Assembly: GCA_012730015.1 (NCBI GenBank)
Contig: JAAYBT010000214.1
Coordinates: 1-43,958, forward strand
Direction: 5' to 3'
DNA length: 43,958 bases
Origin: Clostridiaceae bacterium
GTDB taxonomy: Bacteria > Bacillota > Clostridia > Acetivibrionales > DTU013
The notes below the pieces were generated by a model. It was not told the DNA's origin. It did not search any database and was given only the letters and a program-made list of their open reading frames with translations. This document shows, piece after piece, positions 9,157-18,598 of the stretch. How positions within the stretch are numbered: the first letter of the stretch is position 1; every line of letters starts with the position of its first letter. Position numbers and translations under genes: made by a program.

Positions 9157-9184
9157 TTGACATACAAGCTGTGGGTGATATACT
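9157..9184 (+). promoter_or_regulatory. Predicted sigma-A promoter for the CrtI-like operon
   Basis: TTGACA (9157-9162), 16-nt spacer, TATACT (9179-9184). Confidence 0.65.
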
Positions 9185-9223
9185 TTATGTGTATGTTAAT
9201 ACCAAGAATGGAGGAGGAAGCAT

Positions 9224-10741
9224 ATGGACAAGCGGTATGATGTAATCGTTGTCGGCGCAGGTAACGCAGGACTTGTTGCCGCCGCAACAACTGCCAAGAA
9301 CGGCCTAAAAACACTTTTGCTTGAAAAGCACAATCTGCCTGGAGGATGTGCAACGAGCTTTGTGCGCGGACGTTTTGAGTTTGAGCCATCGCTACACGAG
9401 CTTGCCAGCGTTGGTACTGAAAAGGCTCCCGACACCGTGTATAAGATCTTTAGCGAGCTTGGAGCAAAGGTAGACTGGCGCTATGAGCACAATATGTTTC
9501 GTGCAATTGTCAGGGGCGAGAATGGCTATGATGTAACCATGCAATCAGGCATCGAAAACTTTTGTGATTCTATGGAACGAGCTGTTCCAGGCTGCCGTGC
9601 AAGTGTTCGTGCTCTTTTCGATCTTGTCAAAAAGAACAATGAAGCCCTTGCGTACATAACCAAGATGAAGGGAAAGCCAAACGGACTGGTTATGGTGCTG
9701 AAGCATGGCGATTTCATGCGCGTTGCCTCGCATTCCGTAGAGGAAGTCATGATTGCGCTCGGAATGCCTGAAAAGGCACGAAACATAATATGTACATACT
9801 GGGGATATCTTGGCGTTCCTACTGATGAGCTAAATGCCATGCACTTCCTCAACATGCTCAACGCCTATGTAATCGATGGTGCCGCTATGCCGTACTTGCG
9901 TTCACATGAGCTTTCGCTGGCGTTGTGCAAGGTTATACAGGACGCCGGAGGTCAAATCTGCTATAACAGCGAAGTTACGGAGTTTCTCTACAATGATGAG
10001 GGTGCTGCCTGCGGAGTTGTGGCGAATGGACAGAAGCTCTATGCAAAAGAAATTATATCTAACGTAATACCCCACAACGTGTTCAATATGTCAGATCCGG
10101 AAAAGATTCCCGAAACAGATATGAAACTAGCTAATGCACGCGAGTTTGGTATTTCAGTTGCTACTGTGTATCTTGGTCTGGATCGTTCGATGGAGGAACT
10201 CGGCATCAAGGATTATACAGTATTCGTTATGGGTGATGCCAATCCACGCAAGCAGTATGAAAATCGTGAGACTGACGGCATCTATATTGTCAACTGCCTC
10301 AACAACGTCATACCGGACAGCTCTCCCGAGGGCACATGTACAATGTTCTTTACAATTCCGGTCTTCGGCTCCGATCTGCCGAAGGATCTGAAGCCCGAGG
10401 GCTACAAGAATTACAAGAATGGGATTGCTAAGAAGTATATTGAAGACTATGAAAAGCTGTCGGGCATATCCATTATGCCGTACATAGAGGAGATATCTGT
10501 TGCTACCCCCGTTACCTTTGCCCGGTATCTTGGCACTCCCGAAGGTACCATCTATGGTTACAAGCTGTCCGGTTGGGACAATCTCCTCTCCCGTATCTCC
10601 AATGAGAAGAACGAGTACACTATTCCAGGCCTTAGCTTCTGTGGCGGTCACGCATTCCGCGGGGACGGCTACAGCAGCGCTTATGTGACAGGGGATACTG
10701 TCGGCAAGCGCATTGTAAAGAAAATCAAAGGAGGGAACTGA
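9224..10741 (+). CDS. Phytoene desaturase/carotenoid isomerase-like FAD-dependent oxidoreductase
   Basis: KRYDVIVVGAGNAGLVAAATTAKNGLKTLLLEKHNLPGGCATSF dinucleotide-binding motif; C-terminal PGLSFCGGHAFRGDGYSSAYVTGDTVG. Confidence 0.85.
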   Translation: MDKRYDVIVVGAGNAGLVAAATTAKNGLKTLLLEKHNLPGGCATSFVRGRFEFEPSLHELASVGTEKAPDTVYKIFSELGAKVDWRYEHNMFRAIVRGENGYDVTMQSGIENFCDSMERAVPGCRASVRALFDLVKKNNEALAYITKMKGKPNGLVMVLKHGDFMRVASHSVEEVMIALGMPEKARNIICTYWGYLGVPTDELNAMHFLNMLNAYVIDGAAMPYLRSHELSLALCKVIQDAGGQICYNSEVTEFLYNDEGAACGVVANGQKLYAKEIISNVIPHNVFNMSDPEKIPETDMKLANAREFGISVATVYLGLDRSMEELGIKDYTVFVMGDANPRKQYENRETDGIYIVNCLNNVIPDSSPEGTCTMFFTIPVFGSDLPKDLKPEGYKNYKNGIAKKYIEDYEKLSGISIMPYIEEISVATPVTFARYLGTPEGTIYGYKLSGWDNLLSRISNEKNEYTIPGLSFCGGHAFRGDGYSSAYVTGDTVGKRIVKKIKGGN

Positions 10742-10742
10742 T

Positions 10743-11951
10743 ATGGCAAAACCGAATCTTCGTTCATTGGATAAAATGAAGTTTACTAAGGTCATACCCA
10801 CAAGAAATCAAAAAATCAGCGAAGCCCCGGCAAAGGTTCTGCCACCGCTTTCGTCCTACAAAGCGAATGAAATTGCTGCCGCTCTTCATCCTTCATGTCA
10901 GTATCTAAAGGTAGCCAGGGTCATTGATGAAATGCCTGATGTAAAGAGCTTTATACTTGTGCCTGATGCGGATAGTGGGACGCAAAGCCTGGCTTATTTC
11001 AGCGCGGGGAACTATCTTAGCATCAAGCTGACCATTGGCTCTTCTGTTATCACGCGCCCGTATTCGATTTCCTCCTCACCGAAGGAGTCGCTTGCAGGGG
11101 AGTATATGATAACGATAAAGCGCACAGAAGGCGGTTTAGCTTCGAACTTCATACTAGACTCATGGCAGGTCGGAACTAAGGTCACAGCCTCCGCACCGCT
11201 AGGAGATTTTACGTATGAACCATTGCGTGATGCAAAGCAAATCATTGGGCTTGCCGGCGGCAGTGGTATAACGCCTTTTCGCTCGCTTGCAAAAGCTATT
11301 GCCGACGGGGACGAGGATGCATATCTCACGCTTCTGTACGGCAGCTGTACCAAAGCCGAGGCGATATTCCAAGAGGAATTGGAAGCGCTGGCGAATTCCT
11401 GTGACCGCTTCCGCTTAGTCAACGTTCTAAGCGAACAACCTGCCGACGCCTGCGAACAAGGCTTTATCACTGCGGAGCTTATTGGCAAATACGCACCGAA
11501 ATCGGGCGAATATTCCATCTTTATGTGCGGTCCACAGGCGATGTATGAATTCGTTGATAAGGAGATTGCGACTCTTGGTCTGCGAAATAAGTTTGTACGC
11601 CGCGAACTGTTTGGCGAATACAGGCATCCGGAAAAAGACAAGGCTTATCCGGGCTGCAAGGATAGTTCATTCAAGCTGACTGTACGCATATGCGGCGAAG
11701 CTAAGGTGATTTCCTGTAGTGTTGATGATACCCTGCTTGTTGCAATGGAGAAGAACGGAATAGCTGCTCCGGCGCGCTGCCGTAGCGGTGTTTGCGGATG
11801 GTGCCATTCGCAGCTTGTAAGCGGCGATGTTTATGTTCCAAAGTCTGTTGACGGACGGCGTATGGCAGACCTGCAGTTTGGTTATATTCACCCCTGCTGC
11901 ACATTCCCGCTTTCCGACATTACCATCGATGTACCACTATTCCAGGCGTAA
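10743..11951 (+). CDS. FAD/NAD-binding reductase fused to C-terminal plant-type 2Fe-2S ferredoxin
   Basis: TRPYSISSSP (FAD), GLAGGSGITPFRSLAKAI (NAD), CRSGVCGWCHSQLVSG...HPCCTFP (2Fe-2S). Confidence 0.88.
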   Translation: MAKPNLRSLDKMKFTKVIPTRNQKISEAPAKVLPPLSSYKANEIAAALHPSCQYLKVARVIDEMPDVKSFILVPDADSGTQSLAYFSAGNYLSIKLTIGSSVITRPYSISSSPKESLAGEYMITIKRTEGGLASNFILDSWQVGTKVTASAPLGDFTYEPLRDAKQIIGLAGGSGITPFRSLAKAIADGDEDAYLTLLYGSCTKAEAIFQEELEALANSCDRFRLVNVLSEQPADACEQGFITAELIGKYAPKSGEYSIFMCGPQAMYEFVDKEIATLGLRNKFVRRELFGEYRHPEKDKAYPGCKDSSFKLTVRICGEAKVISCSVDDTLLVAMEKNGIAAPARCRSGVCGWCHSQLVSGDVYVPKSVDGRRMADLQFGYIHPCCTFPLSDITIDVPLFQA

Positions 11952-11989
11952 TATCATTCTAGACATAGTATCATTCCAGATATAATTTT

Positions 11990-12023
11990 AAAACCACCTG
12001 CTTAACTCAGCAGGTGGTTTTTA
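11990..12023. terminator. Rho-independent terminator
   Basis: AAAACCACCTGC-TTAACTCA-GCAGGTGGTTTTT. Confidence 0.85.
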
Positions 12024-12077
12024 TCAATTTTATCAATATTCTTAACCACCAATATTTTTAATCCACATCGGAGAGAA

Positions 12078-13619
12078 TCACATATCAATCTTGTCGCTAG
12101 TTTCACGGGAGGAAGACATCTGTGCTAAATTCTTTAGGGTGTAGGACATATTATAAAGATTCTCGGCAACAGAGCTTATTTCCTCGAGGGTTGCGCTTTG
12201 CTCTTCTGAAGCAGCCGCTACCTCTTGAGATGATTTAGAAATTAGCTCAGAGGTCTCTTTGGTTTTACTGATTGACGAAACAACACTCTGAGAGTTGCTG
12301 TAAATATCCTGGACATTTTCAGAGACGGAATCGGAATAGCTGGAAATTTCATTAACTTCTGATAGTATTTTGCCGAAGATTTCACCGGCGGACCTTATTA
12401 TTTCGATACCTTCGTTTACTGAACGGTTGCTTTCATTAGTAATGGTTAATGTATTTTTTACTTCGTTTTGAACCAGATTAATCACTTGATTAATTTCTAC
12501 TATGGCATTCTTCGATTGCTCTGCTAATGCCCGTATTTCAGACGCGACCACGGAGAAACCCTTGCCTGCTTCGCCGGCTCGTGACGCTTCGATGGAAGCA
12601 TTTAGTGAAAGAAGATTAGTTTGTTCGGCAATGGAGCTAATCATTGCAGTTATTTGACTTATTTGCGCAGATTTTTCTCCCAAGGTGTTTATTGCATTTG
12701 TGAGCTTGGTTGAGTTTTCATTTATAAGTTCTATTTGATCTATAGCAGAGGTTATAACCTGATTGCCTTCGTTTGTCATAGTAGAACAGTCTTTGGCATA
12801 CCTGGAAACAGTTGAAATGCGCTCGGCAATGTTCATCAGCTCATTGGATATATCACTGACAACGTTATAGGATTCCGTTGTTAAATCCCGTTGCGTTGAG
12901 GTGCTCTCAGCAATGTTGATAATTGATGTCATAGTTTGCTCTGCTGCCTTATTTGCCTCGTTTATCCCATGAGTAAGATTTTTTGCGACATTATGTAAAT
13001 TTTCAGAGCTATCTGCCGTGTCGTTGATTGATTTATTTAGTAATACGGTAAGCTCTTCACTTTCATTCTTTTTGCTTTCCATATCCAAGATCAACTTTTT
13101 TGATCGTTTGGATAATATAGTGGAAACAAAGACAGAAATTAAGAATGATATTCCAAAGGTAATCCAACTCACTGCATTCTTACCCGAACCGGAAGCTCCG
13201 GTGAATTCATTAGGGAAAGCGATAATTGCTCCTATATATAGTAACAGAGTAATTCCTGAATAGGATAAAACTATTCTCGGATTGTAATACATATTCGCAA
13301 CAAATACATAAGTGAAGCTAAAGGCTATGGATGGTAATCCAAAGCTTCCAAGGGTCTCCAGCATATAAAAAACAGCAAGAGGAGCAATCGCGAAAATCAT
13401 CAAGTATATATACTTTGAAATGCCTGTTAAAGAGTCGGATTTCTTTTCTATTACTCTTCCTATTATAGTGATAACGGTACAAAGAGAAATAATAAATGTA
13501 ATGGTTATGCTCGAAGATAAAAATAGAAAGCTTATACCGACACTTATACTACTTACTAAAGCACTGTAGAACGATACTGAGTTAGCGAACTTTTCCTGCT
13601 TTTTTAGGATTGAATTATG
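12078..13619 (-). CDS. Methyl-accepting chemotaxis protein with multi-TM N-terminus
   Basis: Signalling hairpin [40 protein letters not shown]; several hydrophobic N-terminal segments; start probably MHNSILKK. Confidence 0.88.
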   Translation of the reverse strand, partial: HNSILKKQEKFANSVSFYSALVSSISVGISFLFLSSSITITFIISLCTVITIIGRVIEKKSDSLTGISKYIYLMIFAIAPLAVFYMLETLGSFGLPSIAFSFTYVFVANMYYNPRIVLSYSGITLLLYIGAIIAFPNEFTGASGSGKNAVSWITFGISFLISVFVSTILSKRSKKLILDMESKKNESEELTVLLNKSINDTADSSENLHNVAKNLTHGINEANKAAEQTMTSIINIAESTSTQRDLTTESYNVVSDISNELMNIAERISTVSRYAKDCSTMTNEGNQVITSAIDQIELINENSTKLTNAINTLGEKSAQISQITAMISSIAEQTNLLSLNASIEASRAGEAGKGFSVVASEIRALAEQSKNAIVEINQVINLVQNEVKNTLTITNESNRSVNEGIEIIRSAGEIFGKILSEVNEISSYSDSVSENVQDIYSNSQSVVSSISKTKETSELISKSSQEVAAASEEQSATLEEISSVAENLYNMSYTLKNLAQMSSSRETSDKIDM

Positions 13620-13781
13620 CATATAATCAGAATCCTTTCTCAATAATTTTACAAAATGCTCTTTCTTAATAATACTTAGAAAGCTCATATACAAGCAAAT
13701 CAAGTATATATTATAGTTTATCAGAACACACATAACTTAGCAATGTTTGACTTTAAATGACAATGGAGTTATGACTCCTTA

Positions 13782-15236
13782 CTACTTAATAACACCTTGC
13801 AAGTTATCGCTGGAACTCTTAATGCCATGCATTAAATTGTACATATTTTCAATACTTGAATTATGTTCTTCCAATGTTGCTAACAACTCCTCTGTTGAAG
13901 AAGCCTGCACCTCGGATATGCTTGCAATGCTTTCCACCTCGACATGGATGTGTGAAAACAGATTAGCAATGTTTCCAATTCTGCTGATTTCATCAGATAT
14001 GTATCTGCCAATATCCTTAAAAGATACTTGAATCATTTCAAAGTTCTGATTAACAGCTTTGACAACTTTTTCCCCGTCCTGAGTCGCTATCTGTCCTCTG
14101 CTAACTTCATTGAGAACATTTTTGGTTTTATCCTTTATTTGTTGGATGATTTGATTAATCTGAGCTACGGTATTTGCACTTTGAACCGCCAAATTTCTAA
14201 CCTCTTCAGCCACAACTGCAAATCCTTTACCCGATTCTCCAGCTCTAGCGGCTTCGATAGCCGCATTTAGAGCAAGCATATTTGTCTGCTCTGCAATTTG
14301 CGTAATTCCAGAAAGAAAATTATTTACTTCATCCATATTTTCATTCAATTCATTAACGGTCTCCAAGGATTTTGTAACAGACTGGTTGATTATTGCCATT
14401 TGCTTATCCATGGTATTTATCTTTTCCGAACCTTCATCAACTACACCACTGGCGTTCGTTGAAACCGTGTCCAGCTGATCTGAGAACGCTGTCAGCTCAG
14501 ATATTTTCTGATCTGCTTCCTTAATTGCCTGATTAATCTGAGTAACGCTTTTGCTCTGATCAACAATACCCGTAGTAATTTCCTGAGTAGCTGATGTTAT
14601 TGAACTGCTTATTTCACGGACTACTTCAAGTTGCTCGTTGCCCTTTGAGATATCAACGTTTAAAGCTGATGTATTTGTCCTGATTGCATCCATCGTTTTA
14701 TGCAATTCATCTAAAAGCTCCTTGGCTTGTGCTTCTTTTTGATTCGCATTCAGTATAAGCTTTCCGCCCTCTTTTGCCAGAAAGAATATAACTATCGTTA
14801 TAATAATTTGGAAAATATCAGAAAACAAGTTAGCTGCCAGATCGAAATTTGGCGTTCCTAATTGATATATTATCACAGCAGCATTAATAATAATTCCAAC
14901 AACAATATAAAGCCGTTTATTAAAATATAGCGCAGCAATACTGATTGGCAGCATAGCTAAAAGGAAAGCACTACCTTCTGCTACTGGTAATAGAGGAATT
15001 ACTTGCGCCAGAGCTGATGCAACAAGAACATATGTAGCCGCAGTGTCCATCTTCTTTTGCCTTAAATATAAAGCGACGAAGGCTGAAACAATTGTCACCA
15101 AAAGAGCAATAATACTAGAAGCTATAGTTTTTGTGGCAATGCCTGCAATCAACATGATAAATGCCAGTATAAAATATACCCAGTTTAAAATCTTATTAAC
15201 CTTCCGTATGTGGTTCGTTAGCGAATTCTCTCTCAT
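13782..15236 (-). CDS. Methyl-accepting chemotaxis protein with multi-TM N-terminus
   Basis: [40 protein letters not shown]; about six hydrophobic N-terminal segments. Confidence 0.9.
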   Translation of the reverse strand: MRENSLTNHIRKVNKILNWVYFILAFIMLIAGIATKTIASSIIALLVTIVSAFVALYLRQKKMDTAATYVLVASALAQVIPLLPVAEGSAFLLAMLPISIAALYFNKRLYIVVGIIINAAVIIYQLGTPNFDLAANLFSDIFQIIITIVIFFLAKEGGKLILNANQKEAQAKELLDELHKTMDAIRTNTSALNVDISKGNEQLEVVREISSSITSATQEITTGIVDQSKSVTQINQAIKEADQKISELTAFSDQLDTVSTNASGVVDEGSEKINTMDKQMAIINQSVTKSLETVNELNENMDEVNNFLSGITQIAEQTNMLALNAAIEAARAGESGKGFAVVAEEVRNLAVQSANTVAQINQIIQQIKDKTKNVLNEVSRGQIATQDGEKVVKAVNQNFEMIQVSFKDIGRYISDEISRIGNIANLFSHIHVEVESIASISEVQASSTEELLATLEEHNSSIENMYNLMHGIKSSSDNLQGVIK

Positions 15237-15339
15237 AATTCTTCTCCTATCTGCGGTTTCTTAGTTTATATTTAAATCTTGACATAATATTACCCATTCT
15301 TAACTAATACCAAACTATTTTTTTCTTATCCGTCATTCA

Positions 15340-15370
15340 ATGAGCGTTTGCGTGAATTGTACGCCAAACC
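15340..15370 (+). repeat. 31-nt dispersed repeat, copy B, followed by hairpin 15371-15392
   Basis: ATGAGCGTTTGCGTGAATTGTACGCCAAACC, 29/31 identical to copy A; then GTGTTTTTGCAAAGCAAAACAC hairpin. Confidence 0.8.
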
Positions 15371-15593
15371 GTGTTTTTGCAAAGCAAAACACGCTTCGGG
15401 CCCTTTAAGTACAGTGAAATGGTATAGCTTCGGGCATTATGTCTTATGCCGTGGAAAAGAAAAAGTCACAGCGGAACTCGGATTATGTTTTCTCGCCTTA
15501 TTGAGATTTCTGTTTTGTTTTTTCGAAAGCAGGTTGGATAATGTATTTAATTATGCCGAATACCCGCTAATTTAGCGGGTCTCGGACAATCTG

Positions 15594-15738
15594 TGGTCGG
15601 AGTGGCGGGATTTGACCATCTGCTTCACTTCGCTCGCATACTGCCGCCTCGACTTTAGTCTCGGCACACTCGCCTAAAAATGTGCATTTAGCACATTTTA
15701 TTAACGGCTTGTGCCCTCTCGGGTCCAAATCTCGCCTT
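15594..15738. repeat. Inverted-repeat element with tRNA-3'-end-like left arm
   Basis: Left GGCGGGATTTGACC (15604-15617) pairs with right GGGTCCAAATCTCGCC (15721-15736); internal hairpin AAAATGTGC-ATTTA-GCACATTTT (15677-15699); 15594-15615 identical to 15785-15806 in tRNA-Pro. Confidence 0.65.
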
Positions 15739-15749
15739 TAAACAAATAA

Positions 15750-15784
15750 AAAAACCTTCAGGACTAAAGTCCCCAAGGTTTTTT
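15750..15784 (-). terminator. Terminator downstream of tRNA-Pro
   Basis: On the minus strand AAAACCTT-GGGGACTTTAGTCCTG-AAGGTTTTTTT. Confidence 0.75.
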
Positions 15785-15860
15785 TGGTCGGAGTGGCGGG
15801 ATTTGAACCCACGGCCTCTTGGTCCCGAACCAAGCGCGCTACCATCTGCGCTACACCCCG
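15785..15860 (-). tRNA. tRNA-Pro (anticodon CGG), 3' CCA encoded
   Basis: Minus strand CGGGGTG TA GCGC AGATGGTA GCGC G CTTGG TTCGGGA CCAAG AGGCC GTGGG TTCAAAT CCCGC CACTCCG ACCA folds as a full cloverleaf. Confidence 0.95.
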
Positions 15861-16032
15861 ATGTATTTGAATTTGCGTTTATAATTCTAACATCAAAACA
15901 GGGAGAATGCAATGGGTAAAAACGAATCCATGGGAGATGACATTCTGCGTGACATTTTGACAATATGCTTATGGAATATGGTACAATATGATTGCTTAGA
16001 CAAATTACATTGTATTAGGATGACATTAGAAG

Positions 16033-17352
16033 ATGAAACGTCTTAAGAATAGAGATTTAGCGGCAATGTTCCTTATATTGGAGGGCGTTGTCTATACAAC
16101 TGTTTTTAACCTGTATAATCCTTTTATACAGATGTTTGCAAAGAGGATGGGCGGCAACGACCTGCATACTGCTCTGTTAAATGCTGCGCCGCCTCTTGTT
16201 GCTATTTTTACATTGATTCCCTTCGGCATGCTGATTGAACGCATTAATAAAAAAAAACATACGATTCTTGTATTGCTTTCTATAGTTGGCGTTTTTTATG
16301 CGGCTATTTCTCTTGTGCCTCAGATACCCCATGAATCAAAGGTGTTTGTTTATGTTATTTTAATAGGCTTCATGAATGGGCCGGGCTCTTTGTATCTTAC
16401 TACATGGCAGTCCTATTTTGCCGACAATTTCAAAGGGACCTATGCCAGCAGAGTCTATACAATCAGAAGCAAGTACAGCTCGCTCTTTGGCCTGCTTACG
16501 GTGCTGGGCACAGGGCTTATGCTTACATATATACCGAAGTCAGATGATGAGAGGCTTGTGCTGTACCAGATTTTCTATGGATTATGCTTTGCTTTAACAT
16601 TGCTGCAGATTTTCTTCTTTTCCAGAGTAAAGGTTCATAAAGAAAGGCATCATGATGAGAGAGGAAATGAACACCGGATACAACCTGCTAAGCGGTCCCG
16701 TTTGTTTAGCAGGGAAACCTTTGGTACGATAGTTAGAAATAAACCTTTTGTGATACTATGCATATGTGGTTTCTTTTATCATTTCACATGGCAGATGGCA
16801 TGGCCCGTATTCTTCATCTATAATACAGGATATGCACATCTGAACGAGCTGCAACTGGCTGCATTAAGCTTTGCCTCAGGAGCTGCACAGTTTCTTTCCT
16901 TTTCTTTGTGGAACAAGTTTCTTGCGAAGAGGGGGAACAGCTTTGGAGTGTTTATTGCTGCATTCGGGGTTGCTTTATCGCCTTTGCCCTATGTGATGCT
17001 TTTAAACTTCCCGCTATTAGTAATGGCTAATATACTCACGGGATTCGCACTTGCAGGCCTTAATCTTACATTATTTTTGAACCTGCTTGACACACTGCCG
17101 GAGGACAACAAGACTATACATATTTCCTTATTTAATACACTTACCAGTATTACCGGCTTTATTGCACCAATGGTAGGTTTATGGATATACGGCCAGACGA
17201 GTATTTTCTTGACAATGGGAATTGCAACGGCTGCCCGGCTTACTGCAAGTATGGGGTATTTTCTAAGATGGCGTTCTCAAAAGAAGATAAAAAGCAGTGA
17301 TAATGGCGATAATAGTATTGGCGATAAGTCAAAAGCTTCAGAGGTGAATTGA
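16033..17352 (+). CDS. MFS transporter
   Basis: 439 aa, about 12 hydrophobic segments, [21 protein letters not shown] loop. Confidence 0.85.
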   Translation: MKRLKNRDLAAMFLILEGVVYTTVFNLYNPFIQMFAKRMGGNDLHTALLNAAPPLVAIFTLIPFGMLIERINKKKHTILVLLSIVGVFYAAISLVPQIPHESKVFVYVILIGFMNGPGSLYLTTWQSYFADNFKGTYASRVYTIRSKYSSLFGLLTVLGTGLMLTYIPKSDDERLVLYQIFYGLCFALTLLQIFFFSRVKVHKERHHDERGNEHRIQPAKRSRLFSRETFGTIVRNKPFVILCICGFFYHFTWQMAWPVFFIYNTGYAHLNELQLAALSFASGAAQFLSFSLWNKFLAKRGNSFGVFIAAFGVALSPLPYVMLLNFPLLVMANILTGFALAGLNLTLFLNLLDTLPEDNKTIHISLFNTLTSITGFIAPMVGLWIYGQTSIFLTMGIATAARLTASMGYFLRWRSQKKIKSSDNGDNSIGDKSKASEVN

Positions 17353-18359
17353 TGACTAAACAGGTAATTGGTATACCATTGGGGGATCCGGCCGGAATAG
17401 GTCCGGAGATTGTTATAAAGGCTTTGAAGGAGAAAAGCATTTATGAAGCCTGCAAGCCTCTTGTAATAGGGAGCCTTGAGGTATTGAAGCAGATGGAGGA
17501 TATCCTTGGGACGGGTTGTACTTTCAATGTAGTAAGTGAGCCTTCCGACGGGCTTTACAAGCAGGGGACAATTGACCTGGTTGATTTGGGGAATGTTGAC
17601 ACTAAAGCGCTGCGCCCCGGTGAGGTTCAGGCTGAAGCCGGGAGAGCGGCCTATGAATATATTGCCTGTGTAACAAAGCTGGCTATGTCCGGGAAAGTCG
17701 CGGCAATTGCCACGACGCCGATTAACAAGGAGGCAATCAAGGCTGCTGGAATAGAACAGGCAGGACACACGGAGATACTTGCTGAGTTGACCGGCACCTA
17801 TGATCCCTTAACGATGTTTCAGGTGCGCGGTCTGAGAGTGTTTTTCCTTTCCAGGCATGTCCCGCTGAGAAGGGCTTGCGACATGGTGACTAGGGAGAGG
17901 CTGATAGAATATATAGAAAGATGCTCCCAGGCTATGAGGAGGCTGGGAATGCACGACTCAACGCTGGCTGTAGCGGGACTTAACCCGCATAATGGAGAGC
18001 ATGGGTTATTCGGTGATGAAGAGGGCAGCGAGATGGAGCCTGCTATTTGCGAGGCTGCGGCCAAGGGCATATCTGTCGTTGGCCCGGTACCCGCGGACTC
18101 AGTATTCCATCAGGCGTTACACGGAAAATATGGAGCGGTTCTATCGCTGTACCACGATCAGGGGCATATTGCCACAAAAACACTGGACTTTGAGAGAACG
18201 ATTTCGCTTACGATAGGAATGCCATTTTTAAGGACGTCCGTTGATCATGGCACGGCATTTGATATCGCCGGCAAGGGCATTGCGGGAGCTATTGGCATGC
18301 AGGAGGCCATCAGACTGGCAGCACTATATGCACCGGGGTATGGAACGGGCGGGAGCTGA
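17352..18359 (+). CDS. pdxA: PdxA family 4-hydroxythreonine-4-phosphate dehydrogenase (or PdxA2-like)
   Basis: [77 protein letters not shown]. Confidence 0.92.
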   Translation: MTKQVIGIPLGDPAGIGPEIVIKALKEKSIYEACKPLVIGSLEVLKQMEDILGTGCTFNVVSEPSDGLYKQGTIDLVDLGNVDTKALRPGEVQAEAGRAAYEYIACVTKLAMSGKVAAIATTPINKEAIKAAGIEQAGHTEILAELTGTYDPLTMFQVRGLRVFFLSRHVPLRRACDMVTRERLIEYIERCSQAMRRLGMHDSTLAVAGLNPHNGEHGLFGDEEGSEMEPAICEAAAKGISVVGPVPADSVFHQALHGKYGAVLSLYHDQGHIATKTLDFERTISLTIGMPFLRTSVDHGTAFDIAGKGIAGAIGMQEAIRLAALYAPGYGTGGS

Positions 18360-18598
18360 CCATCCCTACTATGGAACATTAGGTTGGAAAATGGAAGTGC
18401 CGCCTACCTGGGCATTTTGCGATGTCACATGTTTTGAGTTCCGCAGCACAAAATATTGCGGGTATTTGTGCAGCCAAGCTTTACAAAAGCCTTACCCGCT
18501 TGGAAACACATGCGCATTAAGCAGCACTGTCAGCATTTGCAAAAGGCAATTGTGCTTAGGTAGTGTCAGAACAGTATAAATTTAGGAGGAAAATCTAT

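Noticed and set aside
15594-15860. att-site scar of an integrative element at tRNA-Pro
   Set aside because: No integrase or cargo between the 22-bp repeats (191 bp apart); the inverted-repeat structure explains the interval better, though not excluded.
15688-15963. 91 aa minus-strand ORF over tRNA-Pro
   Set aside because: It reads through the tRNA gene and its terminator; spurious.
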